This document shows, one piece after another, positions 10,184 through 20,047 of a stretch of DNA of 64,000 nucleotides. Both the position numbers and the translations under genes were made by a program. The DNA is taken from contig NZ_KL407334.1 of the NCBI RefSeq assembly GCF_000706625.1, forward strand, positions 1,494,316 to 1,558,315. Direction: 5' to 3'. A model generated the notes under the pieces. It saw nothing but the letters and a program-made list of their open reading frames with translations, ran no database searches and was not told the origin of the DNA. The DNA is from Bartonella koehlerae C-29 (GTDB lineage Bacteria; Pseudomonadota; Alphaproteobacteria; Rhizobiales; Rhizobiaceae). Numbering within the stretch: the stretch's first letter is position 1; every line of letters begins with the position of its first letter.

Positions 10184-10765
10184 ATGTGGCTCATTGCTGG
10201 TCTTGGTAATCCTGGTTTACAATACCAAAATAACCGCCATAATATCGGTTTCATGGCCATTGATGCCATTTATCAGTCTTTCTCTTTTTCTTCATGGTCG
10301 AGAAAATTTCAAGCTGAAATCTCCACTGGTTTCATAAATGGGGAAAAAACTTTTCTTCTAAAACCTCAAACCTTCATGAATCTCTCTGGCCAAACCATCG
10401 GTGAAGCCTTACGATTTTATAAATTAGACTTGAAGAATTTTATTGTTATTTACGATGAACTGGACTTACCGCCTGGGAAAGTGCGCGTAAAAATCGGTGG
10501 AGGAAACAATGGACACAATGGTATAAAGTCTATTGATTCTCACTGTGGTACTAACTACTGTCGTATACGCTTAGGAATCGGACGTCCAAATTCCAAAGAG
10601 CTTGTTTACCAGCATGTTCTAGGGAATTTTACGAAATTCGACCAAGCGTGGTTATCTCCTCTCTTAGAGGCAATTGCAAAAAATATTGCTCTGCTCATAA
10701 AGGGTGATAAGTGTCTCTTTATGAATGAAATCTCACAAGCAATGAAAAACAAAAACTTGCAATAA
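10184..10765 (+). CDS. pth: Peptidyl-tRNA hydrolase
   Basis: Pth releases tRNA from prematurely dropped peptidyl-tRNA. The product is 193 residues and starts at the ATG that directly begins the conserved [11 protein letters not shown]. An in-frame TTG at 10172 is possible but less likely. Catalytic and binding residues are visible: the Asn of GLGNPG, the catalytic His of NRHNIGF, the Asn of FMNLSG, the Asp of YDELDLPPG, and the Asn of GHNGIKSI. The usual GGGSGGHNG is GGGNNGHNG here, a mild change. It follows rplY by 81 bases. Confidence 0.94.
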   Translation: MWLIAGLGNPGLQYQNNRHNIGFMAIDAIYQSFSFSSWSRKFQAEISTGFINGEKTFLLKPQTFMNLSGQTIGEALRFYKLDLKNFIVIYDELDLPPGKVRVKIGGGNNGHNGIKSIDSHCGTNYCRIRLGIGRPNSKELVYQHVLGNFTKFDQAWLSPLLEAIAKNIALLIKGDKCLFMNEISQAMKNKNLQ

Positions 10766-10874
10766 TAGCACATTTCTCTTAGTTTTGCATCTTAATGCAA
10801 ATTTGAGCGTAAAGTTAGAGTGGAGGTAAGCTTCCTTTGTAAAGAACAAAAGTATGCCCAAGGACACGGATAAC

Positions 10875-11400
10875 ACCAAATAACCAAAGATTGGCAAAGA
10901 ATTTATCATTTATAGAGAATAAATTTCTCAGATACATTTGGAGACTGGAAATTGTTCCCGTCATTTTATTAAAAATGTTCATGTTATTTTAAAATGGGAG
11001 TTCAAACGTAAGAACTTTCCTTTATTCTCAGGAAAGAAGCGCGACATCGATAGACATTTACCAACCCTAATTTCAAAAAGAGATTCGAAATTGGGTTTTG
11101 GAAACGCTTTTAAGAACTATGATACTAATTTGTAAGGATCAATCCCTCTTTTATCTCGGCTCATCCCTATATTTGCAAACTATAAAGTTGTGTTGGAAAC
11201 TCTAGATTGTGCTGCACCCTATCAATAAAGTCGTCACAAAAGAGAAACTGTTGGTAAGAAGAAAACCAAGATTTAACCACGAAAAATCATGCTATAGCCA
11301 ATGTTTTGGACCAAAAGCTTCAAGTTTTCTTTTCATTCCATAGACTGCAATGTTCTTATCAAAGCACATCAACTTCTTGAAGGGAATAAAAATACATAAG
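10875..11400 (+). repeat. Decayed paralogous sequence, copy 1 (inverted pair)
   Basis: Read on the plus strand this matches the minus strand of 18075–18605. Shared blocks include GATTGGCAAAG(A/G)ATTTATC, TGTTGGAA-CT-TAG-TTGTGCTGCA, and CCAAGATTT-ACCACGAAAAATCAT. Both copies are riddled with stops. The parent gene is unknown. The alignment was made by eye. Confidence 0.6.
11066..11095 (+). terminator. Possible hairpin with T tail inside the relic
   Basis: CCTAATTTC and GAAATTGGG can pair over 9 bases (one G-T), followed by TTTT. It could be a terminator left from a former gene, or chance in AT-rich DNA. Confidence 0.25.
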
Positions 11401-11874
11401 GAACCCTCCCATCTTTTTGCGGAAATGTTATACTGTTTCCCGATGAAAAACAACTTGATCCATAGCAAGGTGCTTCTGATAAAAATAACGCTTTAAAAAC
11501 ACCAAGAGATAAGATGATGAAAAAACACATCTCTGTCTTTTCTTCACACTCAAACAGAACAACCCCGTATAACCATGATCAATAGCTTTACAAAAAACAT
11601 TCGATTATCAAATACTTTTTTAACAAATGCAATATAACTTTAAACTCATCTCCTCGTAATTTGATCAAAAAAGCTTCCTCTGAGCTCTTGATCTATGTTT
11701 CAACCATCCTCTGTGACTTAGATAAATGAAATGCATAAAAAGCTTTTCTACAAAACAAATCAGCACTGATTTGTGCAGTTTTTGTACATGATACTCTTAT
11801 TTGCGAAAGAGATTATTGAATAACAAACTCCAAATTACCCCAATGATGCTCCCCTAAGAGAATACTTCTTAGAA

Positions 11875-12657
11875 TTAAAATAATTTACTTTCACTTGGAT
11901 TGATAGTTGATTGTAGTGGATCATAAGTTTTTGATTGTTGACTTAAAATACTAGGTCTACTCTCACTATTCTGCAACACCACCACACGTGATCCAATGGA
12001 GACACGATTATAAAGATCAATGATATCTTGATTGAGCAAACGAATACATCCACTTGAAATAGCACGACCAATCGACCACGACTCGTATGAGCCATGAATA
12101 CGGAAGAGCGTATCCTGTCCATTTTTATAAAGGTAAAGAGCTCTTGCACCCAATGGATTATCGGGTCCTGGTGGCATTCCTTGTCCTAAATGACCATAAC
12201 GTTCTGGTTCTCGAGCCATCATCGCCGCCGTAGGAGCCCAATTTGGCCACCGTCGCTTACGCTGCACAACCCCCTCACCTTCAAATGCTAATCCTTCCTT
12301 ACCCACCCCAATACCATAACGCAAAGCTCTTCCATTTTCACCAATAAGGTAAAGAAAACATTCCTGCGTATCTATAACCAATGTTCCAGGTGGATAAGAT
12401 GTATAATACATTACCTGCTGACGCCAAAATTTTGGATCAATTGTTGAAAGATCAACAGCAGGTAAAAAATAAGCCTCATTCGTTACGGGTCCGTATAAGG
12501 CCCGTATTTCTTCTGGAATGTATCGAACCTGTTGAGAAGCAACAAGCGACATATCTGAGTGACGCGTAGCACATCCAAACAAAGCCAGAGGTGCTGCAAT
12601 TAAAAAAGCACGACGAGATAACACTCTTTTATTTTCTCCGATTAATTCTTCATACAA
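11875..12657 (-). CDS. L,D-transpeptidase (ErfK/YbiS family), probable lipoprotein
   Basis: This 260-residue protein is an L,D-transpeptidase (YkuD domain) that should make 3-3 cross-links in peptidoglycan or attach proteins to it in the periplasm. The N-terminus has an SRRAFL twin-arginine-like motif, then a hydrophobic stretch ending in the lipobox-like LFGC, so Tat export and lipidation are both plausible. The catalytic block reads HGSYESWSIGRAISSGCIRL, with the nucleophile Cys and the upstream His intact. The domain fills about residues 90–235. It is divergent from ychF. Several paralogues per genome are usual, so no gene symbol is given. Confidence 0.88.
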   Translation of the reverse strand: MYEELIGENKRVLSRRAFLIAAPLALFGCATRHSDMSLVASQQVRYIPEEIRALYGPVTNEAYFLPAVDLSTIDPKFWRQQVMYYTSYPPGTLVIDTQECFLYLIGENGRALRYGIGVGKEGLAFEGEGVVQRKRRWPNWAPTAAMMAREPERYGHLGQGMPPGPDNPLGARALYLYKNGQDTLFRIHGSYESWSIGRAISSGCIRLLNQDIIDLYNRVSIGSRVVVLQNSESRPSILSQQSKTYDPLQSTINPSESKLF

Positions 12658-12886
12658 ACCTGCATACTATGAAAAACTTAGCACACTGTTAACGTTAATT
12701 AGGAAATTTCTTATGATTAAAATCAAGATTTTTTTAAAAAATGTGGTAAAAAAAGACAGCTTATTTTTTAGTAGAGCTTTTTTCTTCCTTACAACAACAG
12801 AAGACTATGACTCTTTTCAAAATATGCTATAGAAATATTAAAAACACTTTATCTTGACTATAAAATAAACAAAAAAGAAGGCGCTC

Positions 12887-13990
12887 ATGGGTTTTAAATG
12901 CGGTATCGTTGGACTCCCTAATGTCGGTAAATCAACCCTCTTTAATGCATTAACAAAAACAGCCACAGCACAAGCAGCTAATTATCCTTTTTGCACAATC
13001 GAACCTAACACCGGAGAAGTTGCTATTCCAGATTTGCGAATGGAAAAAATTGCATCGATCGCTGGTTCAAAAGAAATCATTCCCACACGCATCAATTTTG
13101 TTGATATTGCCGGACTTGTACGAGGCGCGTCAAAAGGTGAAGGTTTAGGCAATAAATTTTTAGCCAATATCCGTGAAGTTGATGCTATTATTCACGTTTT
13201 ACGCTGTTTTCAAAATGACGATATTACCCACGTAGAAGGACGCATTGATCCTGTTTCTGATGCTACAACTGTTGAAACAGAACTTATGCTGGCTGATCTT
13301 GAAAGTCTTGAACGACGTATCGTGCAAATCCGTAAACGTGCAACCGGAAAAGATAAAGAAGCTCTTACAATTCTTCCTGTAATGGAATCTGCATTAAACT
13401 TACTGCATAAAGGAAGCCCTGTGCGATTATTACTCAAGGAAATCTCTCCCGATGAACGCCGCATCCTTGATAGTTTAAATCTTTTAACCTCCAAACCCGT
13501 ACTCTATGTTTGCAATGTAAGCGAAAATGATGCCGCTCATGGCAATAGCTTTACCAAAATGGTTGAGAAAGTGGCAACAGAGCAAAACGCTCAAAGTATT
13601 CTCATTTCTGCTTCCATCGAAGCTGAAATCACTCAACTTAATGACGCAGAAGCCATAGAATACCTTAATGCTCTAGAGCTCTTTGAACCAAGTCTCAATC
13701 GCCTCATTCGCGCTGGTTATCATTTGCTTGACCTCATTACCTATTTCACCTGTGGACCTAAAGAAACACGAGCGTGGACGATTACCCGTGGAACTAAAGC
13801 ACCTCAAGCAGCTGGTGTTATCCACTCAGATTTTGAACGCGGCTTCATTCGTGCCCAAACTATCAGCTATGAGGATTATATTGCTCTAGGTGGAGAAAAT
13901 GGTGCAAAAGAAGCTGGAAAAGCCCGCGATGAAGGCAAAGAATATATTGTGCAAGATGGCGATATCATCTTGTTTAAACATAATACCTAA
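12887..13990 (+). CDS. ychF: Redox/stress-linked ribosome-binding ATPase YchF (OLA1 family)
   Basis: YchF is an Obg-related P-loop NTPase that prefers ATP and binds ribosomes. The 367-residue product has normal length. The G1 motif is GLPNVGKSTLFNALT and the G3 motif is DIAGLVRGASKGEGLG. The G4 position reads NVSEND instead of NKxD, the hallmark of the ATP-specific YchF/OLA1 group. The C-terminal TGS domain ends in the typical VQDGDIILFKHN. An AGAAGG ribosome site precedes the ATG. In many Rhizobiales it lies near pth; here the L,D-transpeptidase and a decayed stretch intervene. Confidence 0.96.
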   Translation: MGFKCGIVGLPNVGKSTLFNALTKTATAQAANYPFCTIEPNTGEVAIPDLRMEKIASIAGSKEIIPTRINFVDIAGLVRGASKGEGLGNKFLANIREVDAIIHVLRCFQNDDITHVEGRIDPVSDATTVETELMLADLESLERRIVQIRKRATGKDKEALTILPVMESALNLLHKGSPVRLLLKEISPDERRILDSLNLLTSKPVLYVCNVSENDAAHGNSFTKMVEKVATEQNAQSILISASIEAEITQLNDAEAIEYLNALELFEPSLNRLIRAGYHLLDLITYFTCGPKETRAWTITRGTKAPQAAGVIHSDFERGFIRAQTISYEDYIALGGENGAKEAGKARDEGKEYIVQDGDIILFKHNT

Positions 13991-14063
13991 TGCACTCCAT
14001 TCAAACGCCTATATACCTATCAAAAATCGTAAATATATGATGGACATCTTTCTACCAAGCTTT

Positions 14064-14084
14064 ACAGCGTAGTAACGCTGTTTA
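14064..14084 (+). terminator. Probable ychF terminator
   Basis: A 6-base stem ACAGCG/CGCTGT with a TAGTAA loop is followed by TTTATA, about 75 bases after the ychF stop. It is short but suitably placed. Confidence 0.4.
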
Positions 14085-14289
14085 TATGGAGTAGAAAGTA
14101 ATGTAGAGAAATAATATCATTTCTTATCTACAAACGAAAACAATAAACTCCAAACAGAGTTCCTTTCCATTTTTTTCTAAACCCACTGCAACATTTGAAA
14201 TGAAACTCATTAAAATTGCAAGATATAAAGCAAAGAAAAAGCTTTAGACAGATGTTTCATGAAACATGCAATGAAAAAAATATCAAAAA

Positions 14290-14515
14290 TCAGTACACAG
14301 CTTAGGAAAATAAGCAGCGATACACGCAGCCAAACGCAAATGCAATGGTATCACAATTAAAAGTACTGTTGGGATAAACAGATGACGCTATGGCGTCTCT
14401 TTATACAAAAAGCACAGATCGTAAAAAAATTGCCCTGGAAACGGTAAAAAAGCTTCCTAAAACTAGAGATAAAGACAAAAAACGCAATAAAATTAATAAG
14501 AATTCTCCTTAATAC
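14290..14515 (+). pseudogene. C-terminal remnant of a tyrosine recombinase/phage integrase
   Basis: On the plus strand an integrase-like C-terminus can be traced through one frameshift and two stops. A piece reading LGK-AAIHAAKRKCNGITIK is followed by DDAMASLYTKSTDRKKIALET. This matches the usual integrase end, where a conserved Arg/His region is followed by the active-site Tyr in a YTK(A/G)ADR-type motif. The N-terminal and catalytic core are absent. Assignment is by eye from the motif order. Confidence 0.6.
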
Positions 14516-14619
14516 TAATATAAGATATTGATCTTACTACTTTTATTTTATTTAAATCAATCGAAACAAGAACAACCTCTTCAATAAAATTGTTCCAAGA
14601 TCTTCAAAAAAATCTCTTA

Positions 14620-14664
14620 AAATATAACAGCGCTATCATATTCTATGATAGCGCTGTTATATTT
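14620..14664. terminator. Perfect 21-bp palindromic terminator
   Basis: Two 21-base arms are exactly complementary around a TTC loop, with A/T ends on both sides. It sits 22 bases downstream of the PRC-barrel gene stop and can serve as a terminator in both directions. It is the strongest hairpin in the window. Confidence 0.8.
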
Positions 14665-14686
14665 ATAAAAGGCAAGAAAGACAAAA

Positions 14687-15127
14687 TTAGCGTGGCCAAC
14701 GTCCTTCATATTTAAATGTTGGAGCTTCCTTCAACGAATCCTTTGTCGCATTCATAATAAGCTTCCACTTTCCATAATCATTTGTCATTTGCACTGTTTC
14801 TGGTGCAACAACCACATAACTTTCCCCTATACCAAGAAAACCACCAACAGCGATAACAAATCCTGTAATATTATTTTCACGCAAAATAATATCTTTTACT
14901 TCGCCAATATTTTCGTTTTCTATATTGTATACACTTGAACCAATAAGACTTGACGCAACAAAATCAGTTTCTAAAGGCGTAACATAACGCGCAAGCACAT
15001 CTGACCCCATATGTACAATCCCCATTGAAGAAATCATCTCTGGTTCAGAGTATCCCACAAAAGACTGAGTGTAAGCACTAGAAGCCATCAAAACTGTCAT
15101 AAGAGCAGTAAATATAATTTTTTTCAT
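14687..15127 (-). CDS. Exported PRC-barrel domain protein
   Basis: This 146-residue protein has a clear signal peptide (MKKIIFTALMTVLMASSAYTQ, cleavage after the alanine/tyrosine/threonine region), so it should be periplasmic. The mature part holds a PRC-barrel-like domain at about residues 60–130, with the segments SSVYNIENENIGEVKDI and VIAVGGFLGIGESYVVV. Related proteins are common in Rhizobiales as small exported proteins of unknown role. A GGAG ribosome site precedes the ATG. It ends just before the perfect palindrome described above. Confidence 0.8.
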   Translation of the reverse strand: MKKIIFTALMTVLMASSAYTQSFVGYSEPEMISSMGIVHMGSDVLARYVTPLETDFVASSLIGSSVYNIENENIGEVKDIILRENNITGFVIAVGGFLGIGESYVVVAPETVQMTNDYGKWKLIMNATKDSLKEAPTFKYEGRWPR

Positions 15128-15237
15128 TTTAACATCTCCGTTTTTACTTTAGAAAACCTCAATGCATCGTAAGCGGATTTGTTCCCTGATCTCTTTTAAG
15201 ACCAATAATCCTAACTTTTTTCTTATTCAGTCTTTCT

Positions 15238-16103
15238 TCTTCTTCTTAAATTCCTCCTCTAAACCTTTCCAGATCTGAACTTTTAAAATATAAACAAGCC
15301 AACCAAAAATGATTCAAAATAAAATAACACGAAAACCAATTTTCTTACGAACTTCCATTTAGGGATCAGCTGCCCACATCAAAAAAGCAAAATATCGCAC
15401 GCATAATGTTCAATCGTTTCCGGAGTTCCATCCTCATACGAAATAAGACCATCACTTACAGTGAGGTGTCATAGTTAAAGCATTACCTGCAATAAAATAG
15501 GAATTATACCAATGACCATCAGCAATCTTTGTATTTTCTGGTGCCTTTTGATATCCTGTAAAAGAACTGTAATATAATCTGTTCCAGCAGTATCATATGA
15601 TTCAGTATATCAGAAATAAAAGCAGGAAAAGGCAAAGATAGGACACGCGTACGCGCCATCAGTGATAGATCTGAAAGATAAGCACCACTATGAATAAATC
15701 TTGCTTCTTTTTTTATTATCAAAGGGTGAAGAGAAAGCGTCTGTTGTAACACCAATGCTTTTAAAAAATTTTCCTTCTCTATTAGAACTATCCTTCATTT
15801 CATATTGCCTAGCAAAAGTCTTAATCCGTTTCTGATCATAACCAAAAGCTTTCAAATCACGAAAAGCTACATGTTTTAGCCCATGGCAACCAAAACAAAA
15901 CTGTTTGTAAACCTTTAACCCACGCTGCAATTGCATCTTATCCTAAAGCCTAAATGGCCTTGAAAAACTCCATTCCTGTTTTTTAGGAGCACACAAGAGA
16001 AAAGAAACAAACTCCTTTTCTTTATCAGAAATATTATGAGCAACACTCTGAAAAAAAAACTTATTAATGGTATAATAATCATTCTAATAAAAGTATTTAC
16101 CAT
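15238..16103 (-). pseudogene. petC: Cytochrome c1 (petC) pseudogene
   Basis: The third gene of the former bc1 operon. From the ATG at 16103 a hydrophobic leader can be read. In a shifted frame the mature N-terminus QLQRGLKVYKQFCFGCHGL follows, with the heme-binding CxxCH intact, then VAFRDLKAFGY. Later pieces are LSLMARTRVLSLPFPAF and a C-terminal anchor region near 15330. Several frameshifts and stops separate these pieces, so no cytochrome c1 can be made. The gene followed cytochrome b directly, the usual order. Confidence 0.85.
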
Positions 16104-16139
16104 AGTTTGTTTTTTTCTGTTTCATATCTTCAGTTTGAA

Positions 16140-17194
16140 AAAGGAAGAGAACGACTCTTTTCAAAAGTGGGTATGATTGGCATAACGATCAAGAAAAATA
16201 TAAAATAATAAGCCGTAGCCAATTGTGTCCATAAAAGAATATTATGACTGATTTCTCTTAATCCAAACCAAGAAAAACAACATCGATAATAAACGCCAAA
16301 AAGAAAATGTTATAAACAGGTCTGTATCTTGAAGAGCATATTTTAGAGTGGTCTAACCATGGAATAAAAATTAAAATGAAAACCGAACGCACTAATATAA
16401 TAACACCCGCAAAAGTTGATGAAAGAACACCAATATCAAAGTTATAGCACGAAGCATAGCGTAAAAAGGTAAAAAATACCACTCAGGAACCTCACAAAGA
16501 AGAGCCTTGAAAGGATCGGCAATACTATAATTTTCAGCCTGCCTCATATAATCAGGCATATAAAACACAAACCAAGCAAAAAAGATCAGAAAAACAGTAA
16601 TGGCAAGAATATCTTTAATAAGCGTATAAGGTGCAAAAGAAACAGTTTCCTCAGCTGATTGTATTGCAAGATCGGTTGGATTAACCTGTCCAACGTGGTG
16701 GAGTGACCAAATATGAAGCCTTACAAGAAACAACAAAAGAAATGACAAAAAATAATGGAAAACATCAAAACGGTTAAATGTCGGTTGTCCCACGCTATAA
16801 CCGCCAAGAAGTGCCTCATGCAACCACGTCCCCACAAAAGGAATAGCTTTTAAAAGACCAACAACCACTGAAGCAGCTAAAACAGGCCTCTTCCCCCAAA
16901 CCAAAACATAACCAAAAAATGCTATTGCCATTATGATAATATAGATAAAATGCCCGTGACCCAAACAATTTCTCGCATATTTTTATAAGAACCATAATAA
17001 AGTCCACGCGCCAAATGAATATCTCGTACATAGTGTATAGCCAACACAATTCTGGTCAAAAGCTATGATAGAAGCATAACGGTCAAAATACCGCCAAATG
17101 TATAAAAATAATTAAGATTACGGGGAAGAGGTAAACGCTTATCAAACCAACGAGTAACAGCATTTTTAGGAAAATAGGAAAAAAATCTTGTCAT
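16140..17194 (-). pseudogene. petB: Cytochrome b (petB) pseudogene
   Basis: Starting at the ATG at 17194 the N-terminus reads WFDKRLPLPRNLNYFYTFGGIL, a clear cytochrome b beginning. It jumps from the first heme-ligand helix (LAIHYV) straight to LARGLYYGSYKN, so about 40 codons are missing. Stops follow. The middle part (16392–16964) is open and shows HYFLSFLLLFLVRLHIW, the conserved PEWYFLPFYAMLRAI, and the helices between. A frameshift then leads to FIPWLDHSKICSSRYRP. The gene is multiply broken. Confidence 0.9.
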
Positions 17195-17202
17195 CACTTT
17201 AT

Positions 17203-17783
17203 CCTATTTTCAGCAAAGTATCAGAAATAAATCGATAAGGTGAAATGACTAAGTTATAATTGGCAGGTCCTGAACGCACTCTTCCAGCTGTATCATAAAC
17301 AGATCCATGACACGGACACAGCCAACTTTCCCAATCTACCAGATTGTCTAAGTATTACATAGCCTAGATGCGTACAATAATTAAAGAGAACGAGCCAATT
17401 CTCACGCCCCTTGCCTGCCGAATAAGCAAAATCCGTCGCTTCTTGTTCACCTTCAAAATTAGGATTGCGCGCTTGACGATCTTTCAGAACAGGCAATTAC
17501 GATAGCGCGAGCTTCAACAATCTCTTTATACAGTGAGATTGCGAATAAAAAAAGACTGCCCCCGCCATGCCCTCTTAACAGCAGAAAAATCAACCTCAAC
17601 AAAAGAATTTGCCAAAACAGCCTTATCTTGGCACAGCCAGCGCATAAAAGGCCACGCAACCGCACCAATACTAAAAGCCCCTATACTACCTGTTACCAAA
17701 AACAGGCAATCCCGCCTTATCTGCTCACTCATTAACTGTAAAAAGCTTTCCTTAAAAGCGTTTTTTACCACACTCTTCCTCAC
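17203..17783 (-). pseudogene. petA: Rieske iron-sulfur protein (petA) pseudogene
   Basis: This is the first gene of the former petABC operon. The N-terminal anchor reads RRDCLFLVTGSIGAFSIGAVAW, with VEVDFSAVKRAWRGQSFFIRN after it. A shifted frame gives KEIVEARA, then KDRQARNPNFEGEQEATD and KGRENWLVL. The first cluster box is CTHLGY instead of CTHLGC, so the structural disulfide cysteine is lost. The second box CPCHGSVYDTAGRVRSGPA is in yet another frame. No functional product is possible. Confidence 0.9.
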
Positions 17784-18865
17784 TGTACAATCTCTTATCC
17801 CTCCATTTTCTCAACCATGATAGACACTCTTAGATTGAGTGCACATGAATCTCTAAGCCAGAGAATAATTGAAGCATAATTAGGAATTTCATAAAAGAAA
17901 AAGCTTTTTATCTAATAAAGGAAATACGTTTGAAATATTCGCGTTTATTAAAAATAACCTTCAATAAAGTGGCATTATTTGTAAAGATTTTCACCATCGT
18001 CACGCGCTGTTTGCCTGTTTAAGCCAGAAAGGAAAATGACTGGAACACAGTTTCGATTCTTTACTCATTCTCTTTGTGCCTTTGAACACATAACCATTCT
18101 CAACAATAACTTATGTATTTTCTCCCCCATTAATAAGCTAAGCTGCTTGAGCATAGTCATTTTCGTTCTCTGAAGTGAGAAGAAAACGTAAAGCTTGACT
18201 CAAAATATCTATCATAATATGATTTTTCGTGGTCAAATCTTGGCTTACTTTTTGCCAACCCTTCCCCTCATGCTGATCTTCTCTATAACCTGCAGCACAA
18301 CCTATAGCTTCCAACACAAGGGTGTGTTTGGGAAGAGGTAACATCGATCTTTATAGCTTCACCGTCATAACCTATAATCAATCCCTGAACAAACGCTTCC
18401 AAATCGGATGTGAAGTCCCTTTCTGGTACCAAGATTCGCAACGTTTATGGACGGATGCTATGCCACTTGCTGTGGATGCGTAGATAATACCTCATTTGCC
18501 TGAAGAAAAGAGGAATCTCTCGCCATTGAATCCCATTATTAAAATAAAATGAACACGAGACATATCCTCTATAAACGATAAATCCTTTGCCAATCCTTAG
18601 CTACTGATCTCATACTTCTTTTTTGTAATACTACTATTCTTTATAAATGAGAAGTTACCATTACTACACCCTTACTTTCATATCTTAACTTAAGTGTACA
18701 GAACTTAGAGAAGATTTCCTGCCGTTCGTACAATTTTTCTCTCCTTGAAGAGAGCTCCTTTTAATCTCAACTCCAACAAACAATGACTCAACCTTCCCTA
18801 TGTTTTACATCTACAACACTCTTTGGTTTGTCGGATATTTGCATCTAGAATTGAAATTTTTCTAT
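17784..18865. other. Decayed stretch upstream of petA
   Basis: No intact gene. The part 18075–18605 is copy 2 of an inverted pair of relics (copy 1 at 10875–11400). The open frame 18138–18344 on the minus strand lies inside that relic. The rest, around 18610–18860, gives only short broken pieces on the minus strand, and I could not name a parent. Confidence 0.45.
18075..18605 (-). repeat. Decayed paralogous sequence, copy 2 (inverted pair)
   Basis: The minus strand matches the plus strand of 10875–11400 in several blocks. Coding-like pieces are EAFVQGLIIGYDGEAIKID, EAIGCAAGYREDQHEGKGW and LTTKNHIMIDILSQALRFLL, in different frames and broken by stops. The same gene apparently once stood at both places. 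I do not recognise its family with confidence. Confidence 0.6.
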
Positions 18866-18869
18866 TCTA

Positions 18870-19230
18870 ATTCTTAACGTATTTTGAACATTTTCAAGCC
18901 ATACAAGGTAATGTCGTCAAATATATTAATTGCGCTACTCGTCGCCAAAAACTGAAATCCATTTGTTTCAAACAATATTCCAAACTTCGGTATCTATCCA
19001 ATTCACTGAACACCACAGTCTCTTTATAGAGAACATGACTTGAACAGAATCGCTGCCACTTCTCAACAATATTGCAGTTTCGCATTCAATCTGCTTCAGC
19101 TTCTCGGTAATATCATAAAACTTGCGCAACAAGCGAATACTGATAAAAAAGTGATTAAAATTGATTTCATAACCAACATACTCCTGCTTGCCATCTTTAT
19201 CGCTAGAAAAAATTCATTCAGTTAGACATC
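18870..19230 (-). pseudogene. Remnant of type I restriction-modification genes (hsdM end, hsdS start)
   Basis: From about 19230 downward one frame reads DKDGKQEYVGYEINFNHFF, then a helix DITEKLKQIECETAILL. This is like the C-terminus of HsdM methyltransferase subunits (GYEIPFNRHFY plus an alternating acidic helix). Shortly after, a frame gives DCGVQ-IG-IPKF with two stops. This resembles the DSGVEWIGEIP start of HsdS specificity subunits. Order and orientation fit hsdM–hsdS. Only fragments remain. Evidence is by motif resemblance alone. Confidence 0.45.
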
Positions 19231-19531
19231 CGGGACATGCGACAGTACTTCATAAATAAATAAAGGTGTCCTAAAAACCCCTCTAAATAGTGCACATTCT
19301 TATAATCACGCAAATCTGCATTAGATACAAATGGCCATTGTCATTCTTCATGTCATTTTTTACGAATCACTATTTTTCTTATCTTGTGACAAATTCATGT
19401 TCGTAATTTTTTCCTGAAGGTTAGAGTGAATAATAGCTAAATGCAAAAGATAGATGCTTCTCAATCTTATTTTTAGAATAAACCACAAAGCGCCTTTACA
19501 AACACAAAGGAAAAACCATACTATAGGGTGC

Positions 19532-20047
19532 ATGACACTTCACATTGCTCTTTTTCAACCTGACATTGCTGGTAATACAGGAACGATTTTGCGCCTGAGC
19601 GCTTGTTTTGGTTTACATGTGCACATTATTGAACCTGCAGGCTTTAACCTGTCAGATCGCAACCTTAAGCGAGCGGGCATGGATTATCTCGAATATGCCT
19701 CGCTAAAACGACACATTGACTGGCCACATTTTATGCACAGCATGAAGCATTTTAACCGCCGTCTTTTGCTTTTAAGTACAAAAGCAGAAACATGCTATAC
19801 GCAGATATGCTATCAAGAAAACGACGTTTTACTTTTTGGACGTGAAACGGCAGGAGTTCCAGATTATGTTCACGAAGCTGTCGATGACACATTAAAAATT
19901 CCCATGCAACCACATGCACGCTCTCTAAATCTTGCAATGAGTGTGGCTATAACAACAGGAGAAGCGCTTCGCCAAATTAGTTATTGGAAAAAAGAAGAAC
20001 TTTATAAAAAAGATATAAAAAATTCATTAAAGGACTTAATATATTGA
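19532..20047 (+). CDS. trmL: tRNA (cytidine(34)-2'-O)-methyltransferase
   Basis: TrmL is a SPOUT-class enzyme that 2'-O-methylates the wobble nucleotide of certain leucine tRNAs. The frame is open from 19454, but the conserved N-terminus MTLHIALFQPDIAGNTGTIL begins at the ATG at 19532, giving 171 residues, the usual length; AGGGTGC before it is a ribosome site. SPOUT motifs LLFGRETAGVP and IPMQPHARSLNLAMSVAI (knot region) are intact. In other Rhizobiales it also lies near petABC, which supports the ancestral arrangement here. Confidence 0.93.
   Translation: MTLHIALFQPDIAGNTGTILRLSACFGLHVHIIEPAGFNLSDRNLKRAGMDYLEYASLKRHIDWPHFMHSMKHFNRRLLLLSTKAETCYTQICYQENDVLLFGRETAGVPDYVHEAVDDTLKIPMQPHARSLNLAMSVAITTGEALRQISYWKKEELYKKDIKNSLKDLIY

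Larger units (their letters stand above)
10766..11874. other. Long decayed accessory stretch
   Basis: This 1.1 kb contains no intact gene. The part from about 10875 to 11400 is a degraded copy, in opposite orientation, of the sequence at about 18075–18605. From about 11345 to 11530 the plus strand gives coding-like pieces such as NVILFPDEKQLDP and ALKTPRDKMMKKHIS, broken by stops. I do not recognise the parent protein. The small open frame at 10938–11135 crosses this relic and is not credible as a gene. Confidence 0.5.

Noticed and set aside
10938-11135. Small open frame on the plus strand
   Set aside because: It crosses a decayed repeat, has no ribosome site and no recognisable product.
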